Shown here: piece by piece, positions 1-7,723 of the stretch
How positions within the stretch are numbered: the stretch's first letter is position 1
Layout: every line of letters begins with the position of its first letter
Source of the DNA: Alistipes sp. CAG:831
Lineage (GTDB): Bacteria > Bacteroidota > Bacteroidia > Bacteroidales > UBA932
Reading direction: 5' to 3'
DNA: 34,197 nucleotides
NCBI GenBank assembly: GCA_000432775.1
Contig: HF990379.1
Span: 1-34,197 of the forward strand
Made by a program: the position numbers and the translations under genes
Notes under the pieces: generated by a model
The model's database searches: none
Seen by the model: only the letters and a program-made list of their open reading frames with translations
Told to the model about the DNA's origin: nothing

Positions 1-8
1 CTAAAGTG

Positions 9-39
9 CAAATATAAGCATTTTGAATGAATCTGGCAA
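9..39 (-). promoter_or_regulatory. Bacteroidota-type promoter firing off the left edge
   Basis: Read on the minus strand, a TATATTTG box (positions 9-16) follows a TTG (37-39) by 20 bp, which matches the Bacteroidota -7/-33 consensus. It lies just downstream of the HAD gene stop and points left, so another minus-strand gene probably starts outside the window. Confidence 0.55.
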
Positions 40-53
40 GGGCTGAATGCCAG

Positions 54-875
54 TTACTGCTGAAAATTGCCTGAAAATACGGGTAGAACCTGCGATTCGT
101 AGGTCGCGTGTGAGATAGCTTTGGTTCGTTTGTGGTTATAAAAGAACTGGTCGATGCCGAAAATCTGAGCGCCGAGGATGTCGTTTACGGGATCGTCCCC
201 TATCATGAGGGTCTGCCGCTTGGCCTCGCGCCATGCCTCCGGGTTGTCCTGCCGGCGGATGCCTGAGAGCCGTTCCACTGCGTATGCGAAGATGCCCGGG
301 CGGGGTTTGAGGCAGCCGGCCTCCTCCGAGACTACTACGGCGTCGAAGAATCCGTCTATGCCGGAACCGCGCAGCTTGCGGTACTGCACCTCCTTGAATC
401 CGTTGCTAAGGATTGCCATTCTGCCGCCTGAGGAGCGGATGGACTCAAGCATTTCCACAGCACCGGGCATAAGCCTGTTCTCCAGAATCATCTGTTCCAG
501 ATAATCTTCCCCGAACTTTCGTGCCAGATCCTCATCGTCCACTCCGTACCAGCGGAAAGCCTCGTGAAACCGCTTCCAGCGCAGGTCTTCCTTGGACATT
601 TCCCCGGCCTCGTACAAGGCCCACAGCTGGTGGTTGAGCTTGTCGTATTTGAGAAAAAAACTGTGCAGGGCATTCTCCACAGAAACGTCATGCTTCCGGA
701 TGTTTTCTATACCGTCTTTCAGGCTGGCTTTCAGGTTTCCGGTACCCGTTACAGCCTGAAGCAGTCGTGGATTGCGGGTAATGAGCAGGCCAATGGCATG
801 CTCCGAATTGCTGTCGAAGTCCCAAAGGGTGCGGTCCAGGTCGATGAGATAGTAGCGGTAAGGCCTTATCTTCAT
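54..875 (-). CDS. HAD-superfamily hydrolase, YjjG-like nucleotidase
   Basis: This is a 273-aa soluble HAD phosphatase, probably a pyrimidine 5'-nucleotidase of the YjjG type that cleans up non-canonical nucleotides. Motif I is IDLDRTLWDF near residues 11-20, with Asp12 as nucleophile and Asp14 as acid/base. Motif II is LSNG, the motif III lysine lies in LKPRPGIF, and motif IV is MIGDDPVND. The helical cap between motifs I and II fits subfamily I. The start codon directly abuts the stop of the M64 peptidase upstream, so it is the last gene of a purB-peptidase-HAD unit. The family is clear; the substrate is inferred. Confidence 0.85.
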   Translation of the reverse strand: MKIRPYRYYLIDLDRTLWDFDSNSEHAIGLLITRNPRLLQAVTGTGNLKASLKDGIENIRKHDVSVENALHSFFLKYDKLNHQLWALYEAGEMSKEDLRWKRFHEAFRWYGVDDEDLARKFGEDYLEQMILENRLMPGAVEMLESIRSSGGRMAILSNGFKEVQYRKLRGSGIDGFFDAVVVSEEAGCLKPRPGIFAYAVERLSGIRRQDNPEAWREAKRQTLMIGDDPVNDILGAQIFGIDQFFYNHKRTKAISHATYESQVLPVFSGNFQQ

Positions 876-2141
876 CTACTTGCAGTAATAGTCAATCATG
901 CGGTTGATGGCTCTCTGGCAGACCGGACAGAAATCCGGGGCCGTGTTGGTGTGCATGCGGCAGTCCTCGCGTGGACGGTACACGCCCTTGGCCATGTATC
1001 CGCCGCCCTCGTAGACACCTACCTGCTCCTCGGACCATTTGCCTGAGTCGATCATGTCCTTCCACTTGCTGTCGAAGTCCACAAGGGTGGTGATGTTGGG
1101 CTCCCATGGCTCGGTCTCCAGGTTGTAGAAGTTCTCGTATGCCACTTCGGAATTGTAGTATTCGTCGCCCAGTCCGGCGAAACTGTGTCCGAACTCGTGG
1201 ATGAACACCTGGTAGGACAGCTCGTTGCCGGCGGTGCCGAGAGCGTAGGAGTTGAAGATGCCTCCGCCGCCGTATTTCTCCTCGTTGACTACTATGAAGA
1301 GGGCATCGAAGGGGGCGCCGGCCACATTGTCGGCTATGGACTTATGATCGGTGATGGTCAGGTAGCGGTCGATGTAGAAGGTGTAGAAATGAGAGTTGAG
1401 GGCGGTGTGTTTCCAGATATCCTGATTGGGGATGTCGGTGCCCTGCTCAGGGGATACCACATCGACGGCAGTGACATTGAAGTCGCTCTTGCGGGACTTG
1501 TATGGCTCCATCGAGAAGAGGTAGTCCATGAATTTGCGGCAGTCACGGTGGAACTGGTCCATCTGGTCTGCGGTGTAGCCCTCGGCCACGAAGAGCAGGT
1601 CGACCTTGTGCTCCATGTCTCCGGAGGTAAGCAATGGCGTTACTGTATAGGCCGGAGCGGCCTCACGGCTGATGAGGGCGTCCTTCGGGTCTATCATGCC
1701 GGAGAATATCTCGCGGAACTCCCCGGTCGCCTTTACTCTCTCAGAGAGGACAATGCGTATATCTTCCTTGGGAAACGGCATCCATACGGCCTGGGTGTAG
1801 GCCTTGGAGACCTCGCGGGCCTCAGCAGTGGTCCTCCACTCCTGGAAGAGGGTGGAGAAGCCCTTGGAGTAGATCAGTGTCTCTCCGGACCAGGCTTCGA
1901 ACATGTATTCGCCGTAGCGGAACGGATCTATGAGGGATGCGTGGGAGCCTGCCCAGGCACATTCTTTCTTAAGACCGGCCAGGTAAGCGTGCTGCTCCTG
2001 TGCATCTCCTGCGAGGATGAAGTCTATGCGGAGGCGGTCAGGGGTAAAATAAGTATCGTAGTCCGGAGCCTGTGCTCCCATGGTGCCGGCTGACAGCAGG
2101 AGCGTCAGGACAGTTGTGACGGTGAGGATGTATCGTTTCAT
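876..2141 (-). CDS. Secreted M64-family metallopeptidase (IgA peptidase M64-like)
   Basis: This 421-aa protein starts with a typical signal peptide (KR, then a hydrophobic run to about residue 22, ending near GAQA), so it is exported. The zinc site HEFGHSFAGLGDEYY begins near residue 315: two histidines and a distal acid in the HExxHxxxxxxxD/E arrangement of peptidase family M64. The N-terminal 150 residues fit the beta-rich M64 N-terminal domain common in gut Bacteroidota. Clustered cysteines near the C-terminus (CRMH, CPVCQ) may form disulfides or bind metal. M64 includes a Clostridium IgA protease, but most Bacteroidota members have unknown substrates. Its ATG overlaps the purB stop in an ATGA junction, indicating coupled translation. 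Confidence 0.9.
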   Translation of the reverse strand: MKRYILTVTTVLTLLLSAGTMGAQAPDYDTYFTPDRLRIDFILAGDAQEQHAYLAGLKKECAWAGSHASLIDPFRYGEYMFEAWSGETLIYSKGFSTLFQEWRTTAEAREVSKAYTQAVWMPFPKEDIRIVLSERVKATGEFREIFSGMIDPKDALISREAAPAYTVTPLLTSGDMEHKVDLLFVAEGYTADQMDQFHRDCRKFMDYLFSMEPYKSRKSDFNVTAVDVVSPEQGTDIPNQDIWKHTALNSHFYTFYIDRYLTITDHKSIADNVAGAPFDALFIVVNEEKYGGGGIFNSYALGTAGNELSYQVFIHEFGHSFAGLGDEYYNSEVAYENFYNLETEPWEPNITTLVDFDSKWKDMIDSGKWSEEQVGVYEGGGYMAKGVYRPREDCRMHTNTAPDFCPVCQRAINRMIDYYCK

Positions 2142-3472
2142 TTTCCAGTATAGTTGAAGGGTGTAAGTCTTCTGAGCTCGTCCTTGACGGTCTCGGCCAC
2201 GTCCAGGGAGTCGATGAACTCCCGGATGGTGCGGTCGGACACTGCCTGTCCGGTGCGGGTGAGGGCCTTTAGGGTCTCGTAGGGGTTGGGGTAGCCCTCG
2301 CGGCGGAGGATGGTCTGGATGCCCTCGGCCACTACCTCCCAGTTGTCATTGAGGTCGCGCTCCAGGGCCTCGCGGTTGAGAATCAGCTTGTCCAGGCCCT
2401 TCTTTAGGGATTTGAGGGCGATGATGGTGTGGGCTATGGGCACTCCGACGTTGCGCAGAGTGGTGGAGTCGGTAAGGTCCCTCTGGAGTCGGGATATGGG
2501 GAGCTTGGAGGCAAGGAACTCGCAGACGGCATTGGCCATGAGGAAGTTGCCCTCGGCATTCTCGAAGTCTATCGGGTTGACCTTGTGGGGCATGGCGGAG
2601 GAGCCTACCTCGCCTTCCTTGATTTTCTGCTTGAAATACTCCATCGATATGTATGTCCACATGTCGCGGCAGAGGTCCACGAGGATGTTGTTGATGCGCT
2701 TGACGGCATCGAAGAGGGCGGCCGTGTTGTCGTAGTGCTCGATCTGTGTGGTGGGGTAGGAGCGCTTCAGGCCCAGGCAGTCCTCTACAAAGTCCACTGC
2801 GAAGGCGTTCCAGTCTATGTCGGGATAGGCTGCGAAATGGGCGTTGAAATTGCCGGTGGCACCTCCGAACTTGGCCGAGAACGGTACTGCCAGGAGCATC
2901 TTCTGCTGCTCCCTCAGACGGGCGGTGAAGACGGCTATCTCCTTGCCCAGCCGGGTGGGGGAGGCGGGCTGTCCGTGGGTATGTGCCAGCATGGGGATGT
3001 CCTTCCATTCCTCCGCCATGCCGTCGAGGGTGTTGAGCACTTCGTAGAGCTGGGGCAGGTATACGTCCTGGATGCCTTCCATGAGGCTCAACGGTACGGC
3101 TGTATTGTTGATGTCCTGGGATGTCAGGCCGAAGTGGACGAATTCCTTGTAGCGGGGGTCTATGTCCAGTGCGTCGAAGCGTCTCTTTATGAAGTATTCC
3201 ACTGCCTTGACATCGTGATTGGTGGTCTTCTCGATTTCCTTGACTTCTGCGGCCTCGTCCTCGGTCATGTCGCGGTATATGCCGCGCAGGGTGTCGAAGA
3301 GGCTGCGGTCGAAATCCTTCAGTTGGGGCAGAGGCAGCTCGCACAGGGCGATGAAATACTCTATCTCAACTCTTACTCTGTATCTTATGAGAGCAAACTC
3401 GGAATAATAGGAGGAAAGGTCCCTTACCTGTCTGTAGTACCTCCCGTCGATGGGTGAAATCGATGTAAGCAT
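2138..3472 (-). CDS. purB: Adenylosuccinate lyase
   Basis: PurB acts twice in purine synthesis: it cleaves SAICAR to AICAR plus fumarate, and adenylosuccinate to AMP plus fumarate. From the ATG at 3472 the protein has 444 aa, normal for the family. It opens with LTSISPIDGRYY and carries the fumarase-superfamily signature GSSAMPHKVNPIDFENAEG on the flexible catalytic loop, plus the substrate-binding segments FGLTSQDINNTA and AHTHGQPASPT. An upstream in-frame TTG at 3496 would lengthen it by 8 residues but lies in the promoter -7 box, so the ATG is preferred. It is first in a unit with the M64 peptidase and the HAD hydrolase. Confidence 0.97.
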   Translation of the reverse strand: MLTSISPIDGRYYRQVRDLSSYYSEFALIRYRVRVEIEYFIALCELPLPQLKDFDRSLFDTLRGIYRDMTEDEAAEVKEIEKTTNHDVKAVEYFIKRRFDALDIDPRYKEFVHFGLTSQDINNTAVPLSLMEGIQDVYLPQLYEVLNTLDGMAEEWKDIPMLAHTHGQPASPTRLGKEIAVFTARLREQQKMLLAVPFSAKFGGATGNFNAHFAAYPDIDWNAFAVDFVEDCLGLKRSYPTTQIEHYDNTAALFDAVKRINNILVDLCRDMWTYISMEYFKQKIKEGEVGSSAMPHKVNPIDFENAEGNFLMANAVCEFLASKLPISRLQRDLTDSTTLRNVGVPIAHTIIALKSLKKGLDKLILNREALERDLNDNWEVVAEGIQTILRREGYPNPYETLKALTRTGQAVSDRTIREFIDSLDVAETVKDELRRLTPFNYTGK

Positions 3473-3493
3473 ATCTGTCGGTAGATTAAAACA

Positions 3494-3526
3494 CAAATAT
3501 AGTCTATAATTTTGTACATTTGCAAA
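3494..3526 (-). promoter_or_regulatory. purB promoter
   Basis: On the minus strand TTTG (3523-3526), 21 bp and TATATTTG (3494-3501) match the Bacteroidota sigma-70 (SigABfr) consensus. Transcription would start near 3488, leaving a leader of about 15 nt before the purB ATG at 3472. Confidence 0.7.
3515..3522 (+). promoter_or_regulatory. tmk promoter -7 box
   Basis: TACATTTG fits TAnnTTTG and lies 25 bp before the tmk ATG. No clear -33 TTTG is visible 19-21 bp upstream. It interleaves with the purB promoter on the other strand, so the two transcripts probably compete for polymerase. Confidence 0.5.
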
Positions 3527-3547
3527 GTTTCATCAAAAACGGACAAT

Positions 3548-4216
3548 ATGCTTATAGTAATAGAAGGTCTCGACGGTTCGGGTAAGTCAACCCAGGTGGC
3601 CAAGGTGAGGGAATACCTTACCGGCCGTGACGGGCAGGCCCCTGAATACCTGCATTTTCCACGCTTCGATGCTCCGGTGGTCGGGGATATGATTGCCCGC
3701 TTCCTCCGGGGAGAGTTCGGCCGGATGGAGGATGTGCATCCGATGATAGTCGCCCTGCTCTTCGCGGAGGACCGCAGGGATGCCTCCGCCCTCATCCGCC
3801 GATGGCTTCAGGAGGGAAGGACTGTCCTGCTGGACAGGTATGTGTACTCCAATATTGCCTTTCAATGTGCCAAACTTTCTTCTCCTGAGGAGTCCGCTGC
3901 ATTGGAAGAATGGATCCTTCGGACAGAATATGAGGTGTACGGTATTCCCCGTCCGGACCTGAATATTTTCCTGGACGTTCCCCTGTCCTTCGTGAGCGGC
4001 CGTCTGGCGGCCCAGCGGGAGGGAAGTGACCGGGAGTATCTTCACGGCGGGCAGGACATTCACGAGGCGGACCTGGATTTCCAGCGGAGGGTACGGGAGG
4101 TGTATCTGCGCCTTTGCCGTAAGGATTCCGCCTTCCTGAGGGTGGACTGCTGCGGTGCCGACGGGCAGATGCCTTCGGCGGAGGAAGTCTTCGAACGTAT
4201 AAGGAAAGCGCTATGA
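3548..4216 (+). CDS. tmk: Thymidylate kinase
   Basis: This cytoplasmic kinase phosphorylates dTMP to dTDP in the dTTP pathway. The 222-aa protein starts MLIVIEGLDGSGKST, with the P-loop at about residues 7-15. It has the DRYVYSNIAFQ motif that contacts dTMP, and a lid-like segment AAQREGSDREYL. An in-frame TTG 36 bp upstream lies inside the promoter region, so the ATG at 3548 is the likely start. The stop overlaps the next ATG in an ATGA junction, placing tmk first in a four-gene plus-strand unit. Confidence 0.95.
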   Translation: MLIVIEGLDGSGKSTQVAKVREYLTGRDGQAPEYLHFPRFDAPVVGDMIARFLRGEFGRMEDVHPMIVALLFAEDRRDASALIRRWLQEGRTVLLDRYVYSNIAFQCAKLSSPEESAALEEWILRTEYEVYGIPRPDLNIFLDVPLSFVSGRLAAQREGSDREYLHGGQDIHEADLDFQRRVREVYLRLCRKDSAFLRVDCCGADGQMPSAEEVFERIRKAL

Positions 4217-5577
4217 GGCTGTTGCGGATACTGATGTTTCTCTTCCGGCTGGTGTTCGGAGTTACGTTTGTCCTTTCGGGATTCTTCAAGCTGACAGATC
4301 CCGTCGGAACAGGACTGATAGTCGATGAGTACCTTAGGGTGCTGCATCTGAGTTTTCTGGATTTCGGGGCTGTTGCGTTTGGAATGGTGCTGTCCCTGAC
4401 GGAGTTCCTTATAGGTATTGCGATACTGATGTGTGTACGGATGAGGGTGGCTTCGTGGGCCGGACTGGTGATGATCGTATTTTTCACAGTGCTGACATTC
4501 TTCATGGCCCTGTACGATGCCGTCGAGGAGTGCGGGTGCTTCGGGGAGGCGGTGCATCTGACGATGTGGGAGACTTTCTTCAAGAATGTGGTGCTGACGA
4601 TATGTATAGTCCCGATATTCCTGTTCCGCAAACATTTCAAGCTGGTGGCCCCTATCCCGGCCGAATGGGCTTTTCTCGCCACCTACGGAGTGCTGGCCCT
4701 CTTCTGTGTATTGTATTCCTATACCAATATCCCTCTCGTGGAGTACGGCAATTTCCGGGTGGGGTCCAATCTTTCCGCCCGTCTGGAAAAAATCTCCGGC
4801 AGCGACAGTTTCGAGACAGTCTTCATCTATGAGAAGGACGGGCGGCAGGAGCATTTCGACCTGGAGCATCTGCCCGACACTTCCTGGAGGTATGTCAGCA
4901 CCGAGTCGGTGTATCTGGGTGACGAGCGGGACCTGCTCTTCGACATGACCCTGTCTACGGATGACGGAGAGATTGTTACCGAGTCTCTGGTCACCTCGGA
5001 GGTGCCTGTGTTTCTGTTTGTGGTGCTGAGGCCGGAGAGACTGGGGGATGCGTACTGGAAGAAGGTGGATGAGAGTATTGATTCGGTAGCCCTGCACGGA
5101 GGAATGGCGCGGGTGGCCGCCCCTGTGATGGAACCGCTGATGGATTCGGTAGCCCTGCGCTATCCTGATATAGGAAGGAATATGCTCTACGGAGATTACA
5201 GGACCCTTGTATCCATGTCCCGCTCCAATGGCGGTGTGATGCTTATTCATAACGGCATAGTGGTCAAGAAGTGGGCCGGATGGAAGTTCTCGTCCGAAGA
5301 TGTAAGGCGGACTTTCAGAATGGACACGGAAGAAGTCACGGCCAGGGAAACCATAGCCCAGAGGCTGTTCTACGAGTCGTCCATACTGATGCTCTTCCTG
5401 GTGATTATAATCTTCCGCTATGTATGCGGAATCATCTATGGCAGAAAATTCCACAGGCTCAGTGCTTGGGAGAGGCTGCGGAGCCGCAGGAAGGCATCGA
5501 GGAAAGCGGCCAGGAATATGAAACGTAAAACCAGAGGCGGCAGTCATGGCTCGGAAAGCGGAGACGGGGAAAAATAG
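4213..5577 (+). CDS. BT_3928-like DoxX/MauE membrane protein
   Basis: This 454-aa inner-membrane protein has four N-terminal transmembrane helices in the DoxX/MauE fold (LVFGVTFVLSGFFKLTDP is typical of its start), with the cysteine motif EECGCFGEA after helix 3. It resembles the BT_3928 family of Bacteroidota. A further helix near residue 155 leads into a 220-residue soluble region with a degenerate thioredoxin-like look (GGVMLIHNGIVVKKW); a last helix near residue 390 and a very basic tail follow. DoxX/MauE proteins are linked to redox handling at the membrane, but no function is proven for this branch. It overlaps tmk by 4 bp and the permease gene by 32 bp. Confidence 0.8.
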   Translation: MRLLRILMFLFRLVFGVTFVLSGFFKLTDPVGTGLIVDEYLRVLHLSFLDFGAVAFGMVLSLTEFLIGIAILMCVRMRVASWAGLVMIVFFTVLTFFMALYDAVEECGCFGEAVHLTMWETFFKNVVLTICIVPIFLFRKHFKLVAPIPAEWAFLATYGVLALFCVLYSYTNIPLVEYGNFRVGSNLSARLEKISGSDSFETVFIYEKDGRQEHFDLEHLPDTSWRYVSTESVYLGDERDLLFDMTLSTDDGEIVTESLVTSEVPVFLFVVLRPERLGDAYWKKVDESIDSVALHGGMARVAAPVMEPLMDSVALRYPDIGRNMLYGDYRTLVSMSRSNGGVMLIHNGIVVKKWAGWKFSSEDVRRTFRMDTEEVTARETIAQRLFYESSILMLFLVIIIFRYVCGIIYGRKFHRLSAWERLRSRRKASRKAARNMKRKTRGGSHGSESGDGEK

Positions 5578-6586
5578 GACGCGGCGGATATACATAGTCC
5601 TGCTGCCACTGCTGGTGCTGCTGGCGGCGGGCAATCTGTTCTACGGGGCGGTGCCTATCCCTCCGGGGGAGGTTCTGGACATCCTGTCCGGAGGCGGAGG
5701 TGACAATCCTGCCGGGCGCATCATCCTCACCGGCTCCCGTCTGCCCCAGGCGGCCACGGCCCTGCTGGCCGGAGCGGCACTGGCAGTGAGCGGACTGCTG
5801 CTGCAGACCCTCTTCCGCAATCCGCTGGCCGGTCCCTCCATTCTGGGTATCAGTGACGGAGCCAACCTGGGAGTGGCTCTGGTGATGCTGGCCTTCGGAG
5901 GGGCAGTCGGTTCCTTCGGAGGATATATGGCCACCGTGGCCGGAGCAATGGCCGGAGCATGTGCCGTCCTGGCGGTCATAGTCTTTTTCTCCCGGAGGGT
6001 GGGCAGCAATGTGATGCTGCTTATCATCGGTATCATGATCGGTTATCTGGTATCTGCCTGTATTTCCATACTGAATTATTATGCGTCGGCTGACAAGGTG
6101 AGGCAGTTCGTGATGTGGGGAATGGGGGATTTCTCCTCGGTGTCGGCCGGACAGCTGCCCTTCTTTTCCGTGGCCGCCTGCCTGGGGCTCGTGTGGTCCC
6201 TGCTGCTGGTCAAGCCGCTCAACGCCCTGCTGCTCGGGGAGAAATATGCCGCCAACCTGGGGGTGAACGTAAGGGCTGCCCGCATCAACGTGCTGGTCTG
6301 CACCGGCCTGATGACTGCCGTGGTGACGGCCTTCTGCGGCCCTGTCTCCTTTATAGGTCTGGCCGTACCGCACATGGCCAGGCTGCTGCTGGGGACTTCC
6401 GACCACCGCATACTTGTTCCGGCCACCATCCTCTCCGGAGCCTGCATTGCCCTGGCCTGCAACATGCTGACCGTGATACCCGGGACCGGGATGCTGCTGC
6501 CGCTCAATGCGGTGACTCCCCTGTTCGGCGCCCCGGTGATCATCTATGTTATCGTCAACCGTAAGAGTATCCAATATTTCAACTGA
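5546..6586 (+). CDS. FecCD-family ABC importer permease
   Basis: This 346-aa polytopic membrane protein belongs to the BtuC/FecD/FhuB permease family, which imports iron chelates, haem or cobalamin. Typical segments are GSRLPQAATALLAGAALAVSG, LLQTLFRNPLAGPSILGISD and the cytoplasmic coupling region CGPVSFIGLAVPHMARLLLG, with about ten hydrophobic helices. The start overlaps the preceding gene by 32 bp and the ATPase follows 2 bp after the stop, so both importer genes are co-transcribed. The substrate cannot be read from sequence, and no cobalamin riboswitch is seen upstream. Confidence 0.92.
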   Translation: MARKAETGKNRTRRIYIVLLPLLVLLAAGNLFYGAVPIPPGEVLDILSGGGGDNPAGRIILTGSRLPQAATALLAGAALAVSGLLLQTLFRNPLAGPSILGISDGANLGVALVMLAFGGAVGSFGGYMATVAGAMAGACAVLAVIVFFSRRVGSNVMLLIIGIMIGYLVSACISILNYYASADKVRQFVMWGMGDFSSVSAGQLPFFSVAACLGLVWSLLLVKPLNALLLGEKYAANLGVNVRAARINVLVCTGLMTAVVTAFCGPVSFIGLAVPHMARLLLGTSDHRILVPATILSGACIALACNMLTVIPGTGMLLPLNAVTPLFGAPVIIYVIVNRKSIQYFN

Positions 6587-6588
6587 TT

Positions 6589-7653
6589 ATGAGTGCTGCT
6601 GAGTTATCTTCCACCCCTGCCGCCCAGGCCCCTGCGCTTGAGGCATCCGGCCTGTCGATAGGCTATCCGCACGGTCGGGGGAGCGGGTGGAAAGTGGTGC
6701 ATCCGCGTGTGGACTTTACCCTGCGCTGCGGGGAACTGACCTCCCTGATAGGTCTGAACGGGGCGGGCAAATCGACTCTGCTCCGGACGCTGTGCGGATT
6801 CCAGCCGGCTGCCGGAGGTTCGGTGCGGGTAATGGGCCGGGAGCTGTCGGAGTATCCGGCGCACGAGCTGGCCCTGACAGTGGGAGTGGTGCTTACGGAG
6901 AGGACAAATGCGGGAGGACTTACGGTCCGGGAACTGGTCGCTCTGGGCCGTCAGCCGCATACCGGGTTCTTCGGAAGGCTGGGGGGCCGGGACAGGGAAG
7001 TGGTCTCGGAAGCGATGTCGGCGGTAGGGATTGCGCATAAGGCGGAGTCCTACGTCTCGGAACTCTCGGACGGGGAGCGCCAGAGGACAATGATAGCCAA
7101 GGCTCTGGCTCAGGAATGTCCGGTTATCGTGCTGGATGAGCCGACGGCCTTTCTGGATGTGGCCAGCCGGATAGAGACGATGGCGCTGCTGCACGATACG
7201 GCCCGCAGGCAGGGCAAGGCGGTGCTTCTGTCCACTCATGACATAGACAATGCACTGATATTCTCGGACCGGCTGCTGCTGCTCTCCTCGGCGGACAGGC
7301 CGGTGGTGTCGGGAACACCGGAGGATCTGGTGCTGGACGGGAGTCTGGGCGGGTTCTTCGCCCGTCGGGGGATGAACTTCGACGTGCGGTCGGGACAGCT
7401 GTCTACCTGCGTCTCCGGGCCTCAGGTCGGGGTGTCCGGGGACGGCCTTACTGCCCGATGGATGGCCAACGCCCTGGCCCGCAACGGCTTTACTCCGGTC
7501 TTGCCCGCAGACGGAATACCATGTGTGAACTGCCTCTCCCAGACGCGCATCGAGGTATCGCTCCCATCCTCGACGGGGGTGACGGCGGTCTCCTGCATCT
7601 CCAGGGCAGTGCAGTTTCTGATGCAGGTCCAACCAATCAGTTCAGAGGCTTGA
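6589..7653 (+). CDS. ABC importer ATPase (FepC/BtuD type)
   Basis: This 354-aa ATPase drives the FecCD-type permease encoded just upstream. Walker A is GLNGAGKST (residues 55-63), the signature is LSDGERQRTMIAKAL, Walker B is VIVLDEPTAFLD and the H-loop is LSTHD. About 100 residues after the nucleotide-binding domain form a C-terminal extension, which I believe is common in Bacteroidota homologues of 330-350 aa. The 3' end faces the substrate-binding protein gene on the other strand. If that gene's frameshift is corrected, the two reading frames overlap by 17 bp. Confidence 0.93.
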   Translation: MSAAELSSTPAAQAPALEASGLSIGYPHGRGSGWKVVHPRVDFTLRCGELTSLIGLNGAGKSTLLRTLCGFQPAAGGSVRVMGRELSEYPAHELALTVGVVLTERTNAGGLTVRELVALGRQPHTGFFGRLGGRDREVVSEAMSAVGIAHKAESYVSELSDGERQRTMIAKALAQECPVIVLDEPTAFLDVASRIETMALLHDTARRQGKAVLLSTHDIDNALIFSDRLLLLSSADRPVVSGTPEDLVLDGSLGGFFARRGMNFDVRSGQLSTCVSGPQVGVSGDGLTARWMANALARNGFTPVLPADGIPCVNCLSQTRIEVSLPSSTGVTAVSCISRAVQFLMQVQPISSEA

Positions 7654-7723
7654 AGTAACGCTGGCCGTAGTCCGGGAACAGCCCGGGATGGAAGATGGCT
7701 GCCAGGTCTCTAAGAATCCATGC
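7637..7723 (-). pseudogene. Out-of-frame C-terminus of the substrate-binding protein
   Basis: After the in-frame stop of the upstream gene, another minus-strand frame encodes AWILRDLAAIFHPGLFPDYG followed by QRYFKPLN and a TGA at 7637-7639. This is what the C-terminal helix of such binding proteins should look like. Removing one G from the GGGGG run at 7724-7728 joins it to the upstream HP residues. Confidence 0.75.

Noticed and set aside
1185..2093. Long open frame antisense to the M64 peptidase, and similar ones opposite purB, priA and the symporter
   Set aside because: GC-rich third positions keep the antisense frames open; they show no family motifs, while the opposite strand has full-length known proteins.
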